A program made the translations under genes and the position numbers. 64,000 nt of DNA from Achromobacter denitrificans NBRC 15125 (GTDB lineage: Bacteria; Pseudomonadota; Gammaproteobacteria; Burkholderiales; Burkholderiaceae_B): the NCBI RefSeq assembly GCF_001571365.1, contig NZ_BCTQ01000017.1:1-64000 (forward strand), in the 5' to 3' direction. Of this stretch, positions 33,726-42,592 are shown piece by piece (positions within the stretch are counted from its first letter, which is position 1; each line of letters begins with the position of its first letter). Under the pieces are notes generated by a model. It was not told the DNA's origin, did no database searches, and saw nothing but the letters and a program-made list of their open reading frames with translations.

Positions 33726-35921
33726 TCAGTACTGGTAGCGCATCGTCAGCATGGCGCTGCGGCCCGCGGCCCAGGCGCCCTGGCTGTAGAAACCGATCTG
33801 GCTGTAGTACTTGCGGTCGAACAGATTATTGACGTTGAGCTGCGCGCTCAGATTGCGGTTGAAGCGGTAGCGCGCCATCAGGTTGGTGATGGCGTAGCTG
33901 CCCTGCCCCACGCGTTCGTTGCCGTTCGGGCCGCTGGCGATGCTGTACACATGGCTTTGCCAGTTCACGCCGCCGCCCACGGTCAGGCGGTTCCACTCGC
34001 CCGGCAGCTGGTAGGTGGTGAACAGCCGCACCAGGCTGCGCGGCTGGTCGGTCTGGATGGCGTTGCCCTCGCCATCGCTCGCGGTCCAGTGCGACCAGCC
34101 GGCGGCCAGGTTCCAGCCCGGCGTCAACTCGCCCGAGACCTCCAGGTCGAAGCCGCGGCTGCGGGTGCCCTGGGCCGCGGTGTAGGCCGGGTTGATGGTG
34201 CCGGGCACCATATGGCCCGGATCCTCCTGGGCCACGTTGTCCTGGTCCACCTGGAACACGGCGACGCTGGCATTGAGCCGGCCTTCCAGGAATTCGCCCT
34301 TGATGCCGGCCTCGTAGGATTTGCCTTCGAGCGGATCCAGCCAATTGCCGTTGCGGTCCTGGAAACTCTGCGGGTTGAAGATGCCGGTGTAGCTGACGTA
34401 GGCGGTGTAGTTCTCATTGATGTCGTACAGCAGGCCGGCATACGGAATGAACTCGCTCTTGTCGAACGCCTGGCGATCGCCGCCGCCGAAGCCCGTGGAA
34501 TCCGTCTTCCAGGTGCTGTAGCGGCCGCCCACGATGAGCTTGAGCGGATCCGCCAGGTTCAGGCGCAGCGCGCCGTACCAGCCGGTCTGCTTGGTGGTGT
34601 AGCGCGTGGCGCTGACGGACGCGTCGTTCCATTCGGGCTCCGGATAGGAGCCGTCCCAATCCAGGAAATTGCCCACGGACGCCGGCGAAATGGCCGAGCG
34701 GTAATCGAAGTCGGCGTACTGGCGGTTGAAGCTCGCGCCCACCACCGCCTCGTGGCGGCGGCCAAACAAGGTGAACGGCCCCGAGGCCTTGAGGTCCACA
34801 CTGTTCTGCTTGCGGTCGCCCAGGTACCAGGCGGGCGAGGCGCCCATGCCCAGGCCGGTGTTGCGGTCGGGCCAGTCGTACAGGTAGAGCAGCTTCGCGT
34901 CCATCTCGTTCTTGGAGTGCGAGCCCACGGCCTGCACGGTCCAGCCACTGTCGAAACGGTGTTCCAGGCTGGCGAACGCGCCCTGCGTCGTGCTGCCCCA
35001 CGAGGTCCAGTCCGCGCCGGTGTTCAGCGACCGGGCCCAGTCCGTGCGGCCGCCGTCGGTGTACCACAGCGGAAAGCCGCCCCAGTTGCTGCGCTTCGGC
35101 TCGTTGTCCTGGTAGTTGAAGCCCACGCTCAGCGTGGTGCGCGAGGTAAGGTCGGCATCCACCACGCCGTAGAAGATCTTCTTGCGGTTCTGGTAGCCGT
35201 CCAGGTAGGAATGGTTGTCCTGGTAGGCCGACACGATCCGGCCGCGCACGTTGCCGTTGGCCGACAGCGGCGTGGACAGGTCCAGCGTCCCGCGGTAGGT
35301 ATCCCAGGTGCCGGCGCTGACGCTCATGTCGGCCGTGAACTCGCGGCTGATGGCGTGCTTGCGCACCAGGTTGATGGAGGCCGAGGGATTGCCGGTGCCC
35401 GACATCAGGCCCGTGGCGCCGCGCACGACTTCGACGCGGTCGTAGATGATGGGATCCAGCGCCGATTCGCCCGCGGCATAGCCGATGTCGAAGCTCGTGG
35501 GGACGCCGTCATACATGTAGTTGCTGATGCTGAACCCGCGCGAGTTGAACGAATAGCGCTCGCTGTCGTAGTTCTGCACCGAGATGCCCGGCGTGCTGGC
35601 CATGACGTCGACCAGCGAGAGCATGTTCTCGTCTTCCATGCGCTGGCGCGTGACCACCGTGACGGACTGCGGCGTTTCCCGCAACGTGAGCGACAGGCCG
35701 GTGCTGGCGGCGGTGGCCCGCGGCGTGTAGGAGCCGGTGCCTTCGGTGGTGGCGATGTCGGTGTCGCCCACTACCTGCACCGTGGGCAGCGTGGCGACAT
35801 TGCCCTCCTGCGCGGCGGCCGCGCCGCAGGCCAGCGCCATCAACGCCAGGGCGGGCGTGCGCCGAAGCGCGAAACGGCGGCCGACGAAAAGTCGGCGGCC
35901 GGCAGGCCGTGGATCTTGCAT
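33726..35921 (-). CDS. TonB-dependent siderophore receptor (FhuE/FauA-like)
   Basis: The 731-residue outer-membrane receptor has a signal peptide (ending AAA-QEGN), a plug (RETPQSVTVVTRQRMEDENM and GATGLMSGTGNPSASINLVRKH) and a barrel ending in an aromatic residue (MRYQY). The plug signature is that of hydroxamate-type siderophore receptors such as FhuE, FoxA and the Bordetella alcaligin receptor FauA (similar length). The exact ligand is inferred only. A Fur-box-like site lies about 50 bases upstream of the ATG. No siderophore biosynthesis genes are nearby. Confidence 0.93.
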   Translation of the reverse strand: MQDPRPAGRRLFVGRRFALRRTPALALMALACGAAAAQEGNVATLPTVQVVGDTDIATTEGTGSYTPRATAASTGLSLTLRETPQSVTVVTRQRMEDENMLSLVDVMASTPGISVQNYDSERYSFNSRGFSISNYMYDGVPTSFDIGYAAGESALDPIIYDRVEVVRGATGLMSGTGNPSASINLVRKHAISREFTADMSVSAGTWDTYRGTLDLSTPLSANGNVRGRIVSAYQDNHSYLDGYQNRKKIFYGVVDADLTSRTTLSVGFNYQDNEPKRSNWGGFPLWYTDGGRTDWARSLNTGADWTSWGSTTQGAFASLEHRFDSGWTVQAVGSHSKNEMDAKLLYLYDWPDRNTGLGMGASPAWYLGDRKQNSVDLKASGPFTLFGRRHEAVVGASFNRQYADFDYRSAISPASVGNFLDWDGSYPEPEWNDASVSATRYTTKQTGWYGALRLNLADPLKLIVGGRYSTWKTDSTGFGGGDRQAFDKSEFIPYAGLLYDINENYTAYVSYTGIFNPQSFQDRNGNWLDPLEGKSYEAGIKGEFLEGRLNASVAVFQVDQDNVAQEDPGHMVPGTINPAYTAAQGTRSRGFDLEVSGELTPGWNLAAGWSHWTASDGEGNAIQTDQPRSLVRLFTTYQLPGEWNRLTVGGGVNWQSHVYSIASGPNGNERVGQGSYAITNLMARYRFNRNLSAQLNVNNLFDRKYYSQIGFYSQGAWAAGRSAMLTMRYQY

Positions 35922-35970
35922 GTTGGCTTCCTTTCCCGTTTTGAATCATCAAATCGGCAGAAAGTTTAAT

Positions 35971-35989
35971 GCAAATGATTCTCATGTGT
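35971..35989. promoter_or_regulatory. Candidate Fur box for the second siderophore receptor
   Basis: The centre AATGATTCTCAT is typical of Fur sites, and the 19-base window beginning GCAAATGATT matches about 11 of 19 consensus positions. It lies in a locally AT-rich stretch upstream of the receptor gene, as expected for an iron-repressed promoter. Confidence 0.55.
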
Positions 35990-36133
35990 TTTCTTATTGT
36001 TGTAAAAACAACGGCAACGTACGTCCCTGTTTTCCTTGAAGATCGACATGGCGCAGAGGGGATGGCAAGCCCCGGGGGGCCCGCCCACACCCTGCGTACT
36101 TGGCCTTCAGCGCCGGAACGGCTTGGCGGCGCG

Positions 36134-36156
36134 GCGGCGCGTGCGAAACGCGCCGC
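36134..36156 (-). terminator. GC-rich hairpin after the response-regulator gene
   Basis: A 9-base perfect stem (GCGGCGCGT / ACGCGCCGC) with a 5-base loop lies 10 bases past the response-regulator stop. No T-tract follows on the reverse strand, so termination is uncertain. Confidence 0.35.
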
Positions 36157-36165
36157 GCCGCCGCC

Positions 36166-36792
36166 TCAGTCGATCAGGCCGTGCCGGATGACGTACTGCA
36201 CCAGTTCGGCGTTGCTGCCCGCCTTGAGCTTCTGCAGGATGCGCTGGCGATAGGTGCTGATGGTCTTGACGCTGACGATGAGCTGGGTGGCGATGTCGGT
36301 GAGGCGCATGCCCTGCACGATCAGCATCATGATCTGGTATTCGCGCGGCGAGAGCTTGTCGTGCAGCACTTCCCCGCGCGCGATGGCGGAGACCGCGTCG
36401 CCGGAGAGCTCGGCCGGGAAGTAGCGTCCGCCGGCCGCGGCCTGGCGGATGGACAGCACCAGGACCTTGGAGTCCATGTCCTTGGCCACGTAGCCGCTGG
36501 CGCCCACTTCGAAGGCGCGCAGGGCGTATTGCTCGGCGGGATACATGCTGAGCACGATGATGGGCAGCCGCGGCCATTCCGCGCGGATGGACGGCAGCAC
36601 GTCCAGGCCGCTGCGCCCCCTCAGGTTGACGTCCAGCAAGACGACGTCGTAGCTGTTGGCGCGCAGCAGGCTCAGGGCCTCGGACGCATCGGCGGTCTCG
36701 CCCGTGACGCTGATATCGTCTTCCTCCGCGAGCAGCCGTTTCAGGCCGTCGCGGAAAATGGTGTGGTCATCGACAATCAGGACACGGATCAT
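36166..36792 (-). CDS. NarL/FixJ-type response regulator
   Basis: The 208-residue protein has a receiver domain (about 1-120; acidic pocket VDDH, phosphorylated Asp54 in LLDVNLRG, conserved Lys in GYVAKDM) and a LuxR-type helix-turn-helix (about 145-205; LSPREYQIMMLIVQGM, then VSVKTISTYRQRILQKL). It is encoded 16 bases downstream of a Bug-type binding protein gene and divergent from a soluble PAS histidine kinase, its likely partner. Targets are unknown; the adjacent acyl-CoA operon is a plausible one. Confidence 0.93.
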   Translation of the reverse strand: MIRVLIVDDHTIFRDGLKRLLAEEDDISVTGETADASEALSLLRANSYDVVLLDVNLRGRSGLDVLPSIRAEWPRLPIIVLSMYPAEQYALRAFEVGASGYVAKDMDSKVLVLSIRQAAAGGRYFPAELSGDAVSAIARGEVLHDKLSPREYQIMMLIVQGMRLTDIATQLIVSVKTISTYRQRILQKLKAGSNAELVQYVIRHGLID

Positions 36793-36808
36793 GGGGCTGG
36801 CGGCGGCG

Positions 36809-37786
36809 CTATTGCCCGCCGCGGGGAACGTTGAGGGACGCGAGAATGCGGTTTTCCTTGTCGATGGATTCGCGCGCGAACTGCCGGTACGCGGTTCCAT
36901 CCATGTACTGCTGTTCCATATCATAGTTCGCGAGCGCGTCCTGGAAGGGCTTTTGCGCCATGGCCTCCTTGAAGCCGTCGTGCAGGCGGCGGATGGCCTC
37001 GGGCGGTGTGCCCTTGGGCGCGGCGAGGCCCCAGGGCGAGGTCTGCACCATGTCGATGCCCACTTCGCGCAGGGTCGGCACGTCCGGAAAGCGCGGCACG
37101 CGCTTTTCGGTCCAGACCACCAGCAGCCGCATTTTCCCGGACGTCACGTAAGGCACCCAGGACGACGCGTCGGCCACCGACATGATGTGCCCGCCCATGA
37201 GCGCCGGCAGCGCTTCCGCCACGCCCTTGTACGGCACGTTGGTCAGCTGCAGCCCCAGGCTGGCGGAGATCTGCTCCATCGTGAGGTGCTGCGTGGTCAG
37301 GCTGCCCACGGTGCCGTAGGTCATCTTGCCCGGGTTCTTGCGGGCATAGGCGACGTAGTCCTCGAAGGTCTTGATGGGCGAATCGGCCGCCACCACCAGG
37401 CCCCAGGTGAAGCCGGTGAGACGGATGATGTAGTCCAGGTCGGCGGCCGGGTCCCACTTGATGTTGGAGATGTAGGGCAGGCGGAAAACGCTGTGCGCGA
37501 TCAGGCCGACGGTGTAGCCGTCGGGCGTGGCGTTCTGCAGCTGGTAGGCGGGCATGACGCCGCCCGCGCCCAGCTTGTTCTCGACGATGATGGGCTGGCC
37601 GAACACCGACGAGGCGCTCTCGGCCAGGGCGCGCACCACGATGTCCGTCACGCCGCCCGCCGAGAAGCCGACCATCACGCGGATGGGTTTTTCGGGAAAG
37701 CCCCCCGCCGCGCGCACGCCGAACGGCAGGCCCAGCGCGGCCACCGACGCGGCGCCGCCAATTTTCATGAAAGAACGTCTATGCAC
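36809..37786 (-). CDS. Bug-family (TctC-like) substrate-binding protein with Tat signal
   Basis: The 325-residue periplasmic receptor has a twin-arginine leader (HRRSFMKIGG, followed by a hydrophobic stretch and AxA-like end VRA-AGG) and the Bug fold markers FPEKPIRVMVGFSAGGVTDIV, PIIVENKLGAGG, TPDGYTVG and NVPYKGVAEALPALMGGHI. It uses a GTG start supported by a GGAGACAG site. Bug proteins bind carboxylates or other small acids and either feed TctAB-type transporters or signal. The gene is transcribed with the NarL-type regulator and is divergent from a histidine kinase, which suggests a sensing role. Confidence 0.9.
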   Translation of the reverse strand: MHRRSFMKIGGAASVAALGLPFGVRAAGGFPEKPIRVMVGFSAGGVTDIVVRALAESASSVFGQPIIVENKLGAGGVMPAYQLQNATPDGYTVGLIAHSVFRLPYISNIKWDPAADLDYIIRLTGFTWGLVVAADSPIKTFEDYVAYARKNPGKMTYGTVGSLTTQHLTMEQISASLGLQLTNVPYKGVAEALPALMGGHIMSVADASSWVPYVTSGKMRLLVVWTEKRVPRFPDVPTLREVGIDMVQTSPWGLAAPKGTPPEAIRRLHDGFKEAMAQKPFQDALANYDMEQQYMDGTAYRQFARESIDKENRILASLNVPRGGQ

Positions 37787-37938
37787 AGTCTGTCTCCAAG
37801 TGCCCTGCTCCGTGCCCCTCGGATTGACACGCAACCTTGGGGTCCTTTAGTGTGTGGACAGTGTAAATAGAGGCTTGCCCATCGATCTGTCGGAATTAGC
37901 CGATTGTCCTGTCATCGTTTTCCTACGCCGCGCCTCTC

Positions 37939-39066
37939 ATGCAAGAATTCCGCTGGCCGCTGAGCCGCGAAGACCCCAACTACCGCCTGCTGTTCGAGGG
38001 CCTGATCGAACAGTCCGTGGCCGGCATCTACCTGCTGCAGCACGACCACCTGATCTACGTGAACGAGGCGTTCGCGCGGCTTTGCGGCGTGCCCCGCGAA
38101 AAACTGATCGGCCGCCCGCTGGCCAGGGTGGCGCCGCCGCAGCAGCGCGACTCGCTGATGCGGCAATACGAACGGCGCCTGGCCGGCAGCGACAAGGACT
38201 CCACCTTCACCGTGCACCTGCAATTGCCCGACGGGCAGGCGCGGGCGATCGAGATCCATGGCCGGCTGATCGATTTCCGCGGCCAGCCCGCGGTGATCGG
38301 CGTCGGCATCGACGCCACGCTGCGCCTGCAGCGGCAAGAGGAATTGCAGCAGTCGAAGGCGGCGCTGGCGGAGCTGGTCAGCCACATCGAATCCGTGCGC
38401 GAAGCCGAGCGGCAGCGCATCGCCATGGAACTGCACGACGCCGTGGGCGGCATGCTGTCCGCCTTGAAGTTCGACATCTCCCGCCTGGCCCGCAACATCG
38501 GCAAGACCCTGCCCGGAGACGCCCACCGCGATCCCCGCGCCCACCTGGAACGGCAGGTGGCCGAATGCCTGGGGCTGGTGCAGGACACCATCGCCACGGT
38601 CCGGCAGATTTCCGAGGATCTGCATCCCAGCGCCCTGCCGCACCTGGGCTTGCCCGCGGCCATCGCCAACCATCTGCGGCAGTTCGAGGCGCGCTACGGC
38701 GTGGCCTGCCGCCACGAGCCGGAGGCGGGCGAGCTGGGCCTGGACATGGACGCCACGGGCCACCTGTACCGCATCTTCCAGGAAAGCCTGACCAACGTTG
38801 CCAAGCACGCGCAGGCCAGCGAGGTCTGGGTGCGGCTGGGGCGCGACGGCGATGAAGTGCTGCTGTCGGTGCGCGATAACGGCCTGGGCATGGCGGACAA
38901 CGGCCAGCGCCCCGGCGCCTATGGATTGCTGGGGATGCGCGAACGGGCCCGCCGCATGGGCGGCACCCTGTCGGTGGAGCCGGCCGCCGGCGGCGGCACC
39001 CTGCTCACGGTCAGGATCCCGGCCCCCGGGCGCCCGAGCCCGGACGGCGCCTCGGCGGTTCCCTAG
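37939..39066 (+). CDS. PAS-domain histidine kinase (NarL-partner type), soluble
   Basis: The 375-residue kinase has an N-terminal PAS domain (about 22-135; LLFEGLIEQSVAGIYLLQHD), a HisKA_3 dimerisation box (VREAERQRIAMELHDAVGG, His166) and an ATPase domain (about 265-366; SLTNVAKHAQASEV, DNGLGM, GLLGMRERARRMGG). No membrane helix is visible, so it should sense an intracellular signal or be controlled by a partner. It is divergent from the Bug-regulator operon and presumably phosphorylates that regulator. Its stop overlaps the convergent crotonase gene by 4 bases. Confidence 0.93.
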   Translation: MQEFRWPLSREDPNYRLLFEGLIEQSVAGIYLLQHDHLIYVNEAFARLCGVPREKLIGRPLARVAPPQQRDSLMRQYERRLAGSDKDSTFTVHLQLPDGQARAIEIHGRLIDFRGQPAVIGVGIDATLRLQRQEELQQSKAALAELVSHIESVREAERQRIAMELHDAVGGMLSALKFDISRLARNIGKTLPGDAHRDPRAHLERQVAECLGLVQDTIATVRQISEDLHPSALPHLGLPAAIANHLRQFEARYGVACRHEPEAGELGLDMDATGHLYRIFQESLTNVAKHAQASEVWVRLGRDGDEVLLSVRDNGLGMADNGQRPGAYGLLGMRERARRMGGTLSVEPAAGGGTLLTVRIPAPGRPSPDGASAVP

Positions 39067-39851
39067 CGCCCCTGGAAGCGGGCTTCGCGCCGCTCGATGA
39101 AGGACTGGATGCCTTCCTTGAAGTCTTCGGAGGCGAAGACTTTTTCCCGGATCTGCGGAATGCAGGCGATCGCGGCCTGCTCGCCGCCTTCCAGGTATTT
39201 CAGCGCGGCTTCCTTGGTGGCGCGGATGCCCAGCGGCGCGTTGCGGCAGATGCGGCGCGCCAGGTCCAGCGCCCGGTCCAGCTGCTGGCCGCAGGGCACG
39301 ACTTCCTGCACGAAGCCCAGCTCCAGCGCGCGCTGCGCGCCGAATTCCTCGCACAGGAACAGGTGGTACATGGCGTTGCCCCAGCCCGTGCGGGTCAGGT
39401 AGCGGAAGTGCGCGCCGCCCAGCGGCGCGATGCCCCGGCGCGATTCCAGCTGGCCGAAACGCGCCGTGTCGGCGGCCACCACGATGTCGCAGGCCAGCAT
39501 GATCTCGATGCCGATGGTGTACGTGATTCCCTGCACCACGGCGATCACCGGCTTGGTGGTGCGCCGCTTCAAGCCGAACGGGTCCACCCAGGCGTCCGGC
39601 CGCGGGCGGGCGGTGGCGGTCGGGCCGAAGAACTTCGGCATGTCCAGGCCCGCCGTGGTGTGCTCGCCTTCGGCGCACAGCACCGCCACCCACAGGCTGT
39701 CGTCCTCTTCGAAGCGCGTCAGGTGCTGGGCGAGCTGCTCCATCATCTCGGGCGAGAACGCGTTCTTCTTCGCCACGTTGTCGACCTTGATGACGCAGAT
39801 GGCGCCATCGCGCTCCATGCGCACTTCACCAATCTTCCTACTCTCTTCCAT
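39063..39851 (-). CDS. Enoyl-CoA hydratase/isomerase family protein (crotonase), both Glu present
   Basis: The 262-residue crotonase aligns with rat enoyl-CoA hydratase at the two catalytic glutamates: IGIEIMLACD and FGQLESRRG. The oxyanion region EHTTAGLDMPKFFG is longer than usual. It should hydrate a 2-enoyl-CoA. It is last in a four-gene operon with an acyl-CoA dehydrogenase, ligase and another crotonase (gap 27 bases). An AAGGAG site precedes the ATG. The end overlaps the histidine kinase stop. Confidence 0.88.
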   Translation of the reverse strand: MEESRKIGEVRMERDGAICVIKVDNVAKKNAFSPEMMEQLAQHLTRFEEDDSLWVAVLCAEGEHTTAGLDMPKFFGPTATARPRPDAWVDPFGLKRRTTKPVIAVVQGITYTIGIEIMLACDIVVAADTARFGQLESRRGIAPLGGAHFRYLTRTGWGNAMYHLFLCEEFGAQRALELGFVQEVVPCGQQLDRALDLARRICRNAPLGIRATKEAALKYLEGGEQAAIACIPQIREKVFASEDFKEGIQSFIERREARFQGR

Positions 39852-39878
39852 GTCTGTCTCCTTGTGCTCGCGGCGGGT

Positions 39879-40676
39879 TCAGGCCAGGCCCTTGGCCCGC
39901 TTGATGGTCGAATCCAGCCCGCGCTTCAGGTGTTCCTGGAACTCCTCCGTCACGTGGGAAAGCTGGTGCAGGTCGAAATGGGCGTGGATGGCCGCCCGGA
40001 AGCCCTGCGCGTCCCAGGTCCGGTTCAAGGACCGCTTGGTGAACCGCAAGCCGTAAGGCGGCGCGGCGGCGATGGTGTTGGCCAGCTCCAGCGTCGCCTG
40101 CTCCAGTTCCGCGACGGGAACCACGCGGTTGATCATGCCGATCTGCAGGGCCTCGGCCGCCGGCAGGCGCGCGCCCGTGAAGATCAGTTCCTTGGCCTTG
40201 CGCATGCCCATCACCCAGGGATGGATCAGCACTTCCAGGCTGGCCGTCCCCATCGAATGGGCCACCGGATCCGAGAAGAAGGCGTTGTCGGCGCAGACGA
40301 TGAGGTCGCACATATTGGCGACCATGTAGCCGCCGGCGATGCAGGCGCCCTGCACCTGCGCGATGGTCGGCTTCTTCAGGTCGTGCAGGCGCAGGCAGTA
40401 TTCGAGGAAGTGCTCCTCTTCGTAGTTCCAGCGTTGCTCCACGGTGGGATTGGGGCGCTCCACCCGCGCCGACTTCAGGTCGTGGCCGGCCGAGAAATGG
40501 TCGCCCACGGCGCCGATGATCACCACGCGAATCGCCTCGTCGGCCTCGGCCTCGCGCAGGGCGCCGTCCAGCTCGCGCAGCAGGCTGCGGTCCTGGGCGT
40601 TGCGCACCTCCGGACGGTTCAGGTAGATGCGGCAGACCGGGCCGAGGCGCTCGACGCGGATGAGTTCATAAGACAT
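39879..40676 (-). CDS. Crotonase-family protein lacking the two catalytic glutamates
   Basis: The 265-residue crotonase has fold markers intact (DHFSAGHDLKS, VQGACIAGGYMVANMCDLIVCADNAFF), but the positions of the hydratase glutamates read GYMVANMCD and SDPVAHSMG, with no Glu at either. Such members often act as isomerases, hydrolases or decarboxylases. It is translated between the ligase gene (gap 9) and the intact crotonase (gap 27), so the two may perform different steps on one substrate. A TAGGAG site precedes the ATG. Confidence 0.85.
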   Translation of the reverse strand: MSYELIRVERLGPVCRIYLNRPEVRNAQDRSLLRELDGALREAEADEAIRVVIIGAVGDHFSAGHDLKSARVERPNPTVEQRWNYEEEHFLEYCLRLHDLKKPTIAQVQGACIAGGYMVANMCDLIVCADNAFFSDPVAHSMGTASLEVLIHPWVMGMRKAKELIFTGARLPAAEALQIGMINRVVPVAELEQATLELANTIAAAPPYGLRFTKRSLNRTWDAQGFRAAIHAHFDLHQLSHVTEEFQEHLKRGLDSTIKRAKGLA

Positions 40677-40685
40677 GACGATCTC

Positions 40686-42563
40686 CTACACAGAGGCCGG
40701 GTCGGCCGTTACGATCAGATAGGCGGCGGTGAAGCTGGCGAGCGCATCGCGCACGCGCTGCGCATCGGGCTGCGCGCCGTCCAGGCGGATGCGCACGGGC
40801 TCGCCGGGCTCCAGCGCCAGCGTATAGCCCGATTCGATGCCGGCGGCGCGCAGGGCCTTGTCGAAACCGCGCAGCGTGGCGTCCTCGCGCAGGCGGTTCT
40901 TGAGGATCTTGCCGACCGGCGACTTGGGCAGGCCGGCCATGATGTAGCAGTCCTTGGGCACGGCCGCGCGTTCCGAGATCGCGGGCCGCACCTCGTCCAG
41001 CAGCCGGGCCGCGTCGATGTCGGCCCCCGCCACCAGCTGCACGTAGGCCACGGGCACTTCGCCCGCATAGCTGTCGGGGCGCGCCACCACGGCCGCTTCC
41101 AGGACCTGGGGATGGCGGTAGAAGGCTTCCTCCACCGCCTTGGGATCGATATTGTGCCCGCTGCGGATGATCAGGTCCTTCGTCCGTCCGGTGATCCAGA
41201 GGTAGCCGTCCTCGTCGATCCGCGCGAGGTCGCCCGTATCCAGCCATCCCGGTTCCAGGAAGCCCTCCTGCCCGCCGGCCGCGTAGCTGCTGAATACCGT
41301 GGGGCCGGACAAGGCAAGCACCCCGGATTCTCCGGGCGCGCAATCGCGCGCGCCGGCGCGGCGGTCCAGCGCCACCACGCGGGCGCGGTGGTAGGGGAAC
41401 AGCAGGCCGACCGAACCGGTCTTCACTTCGCCGCCCTTGGGGTTCATCATGCAGACCGACGTGGTCTCGGTCAGCCCGTAGCCTTCGCGCACCGCCAGGC
41501 CGGTCATCGCCAGGAAGCGGCGCGCCACGTTTTCCGACAGCGGCGCCGAGCCGGACAGCACGCCCTTGACGCAGGAAATGTCATGGCCGCCGATCGGCAT
41601 CTGCACCAGTTGGTTCATGATCGTGGGCACGATGGTCAGGTAGTTCACCCGGCAGGCCTCCACGACCTTCCAGATCTGCGGCAGCAACTGCGGGTGCTTC
41701 CAGCCCACCGAGGTCGCCAGCACCAGGGTGCCGCCGCGCGCCAGCGTGGCCAGCGAGCCGGCGAAGGCGCCCACCACGTGGTAGAGCGGCGTCGCCGACA
41801 GGCGGCTTTCGCCTTCGACGATGCCCGCCACGGCCGCGCTCAGCCAGGCGCTGACCACCTCGTTCCAGTGGCTGTGCCGCACCAGCTTCGGCGCGCCCGT
41901 CGTGCCCCCGGTGGGGAACAGCGAGGCCAGGTCGCCGGGCTGGAAATCGCGTTCGAAGTCCAGCGCGTCGCCGCGATAGCCATCGATGACGGCGTCGTAA
42001 TCCAGGAAGCGCGCGCCGGCCGGCGCCGCGCCCCCGCGGTCGCCCCCCAGCCTCACGATGGTCTGGAGTTGCGGACAGAGCTCGGCCACGCGCAGGACCT
42101 TGTCCCAGATCTCGATCTCCGGATCCCCGCCGTAGGCCATCAGCATGCGGGCGCCGGCGGCGCGCACGATGGCCGCGATGGCCTCGGCTTCCAGCATCCA
42201 GTTGATCGGATTGACCACGGCCGCCGCCTGGCCGCCCCACAGCGCGTATTGCGCCTGGGGGGTATTGGGCAGCAGCAGGCTGACCACGTCGTCCGCGCCC
42301 AGGCCTTCTCCGCGCACCAGGTTGGCCGTCTGGTGGATGCGCTCCAGCAGGCGACCGAAGCTGACGTCCTCCGGCGCATCGCGGCAGGACGGATCGCGCA
42401 GATAGCGGATCGCCGTGGCCTGCGGCGCCTGGCGGCAGCTGCGCGCCAGGAACGCGTAGGTGCTGTCGGGCAGGCCGCGCGCCGCAAGCGGCGTCGCTTC
42501 GAAGGCGCGGATGCGTTCGGCCGTGGACAGGTCGGCGCGGACCCAGTATTGAGGTGTCTCCAT
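40686..42563 (-). CDS. Acyl-CoA synthetase (AMP-forming)
   Basis: The 625-residue ligase has the adenylation motifs LFPTGGTTGAPKLVRH (P-loop), GYGLTETTS, WLDTGDLARIDEDGYLWITGRTKDLIIRSG and the catalytic Lys in LPKSPVGKILK. It activates a carboxylic acid as an acyl-CoA using ATP. Length and the extended C-terminus fit long- or medium-chain or aromatic-acid ligases; the substrate is unknown. It is second in the operon. Confidence 0.92.
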   Translation of the reverse strand: METPQYWVRADLSTAERIRAFEATPLAARGLPDSTYAFLARSCRQAPQATAIRYLRDPSCRDAPEDVSFGRLLERIHQTANLVRGEGLGADDVVSLLLPNTPQAQYALWGGQAAAVVNPINWMLEAEAIAAIVRAAGARMLMAYGGDPEIEIWDKVLRVAELCPQLQTIVRLGGDRGGAAPAGARFLDYDAVIDGYRGDALDFERDFQPGDLASLFPTGGTTGAPKLVRHSHWNEVVSAWLSAAVAGIVEGESRLSATPLYHVVGAFAGSLATLARGGTLVLATSVGWKHPQLLPQIWKVVEACRVNYLTIVPTIMNQLVQMPIGGHDISCVKGVLSGSAPLSENVARRFLAMTGLAVREGYGLTETTSVCMMNPKGGEVKTGSVGLLFPYHRARVVALDRRAGARDCAPGESGVLALSGPTVFSSYAAGGQEGFLEPGWLDTGDLARIDEDGYLWITGRTKDLIIRSGHNIDPKAVEEAFYRHPQVLEAAVVARPDSYAGEVPVAYVQLVAGADIDAARLLDEVRPAISERAAVPKDCYIMAGLPKSPVGKILKNRLREDATLRGFDKALRAAGIESGYTLALEPGEPVRIRLDGAQPDAQRVRDALASFTAAYLIVTADPASV

Positions 42564-42592
42564 ATCTTCTTCTTACGCGGTGCGCGCCCGCC

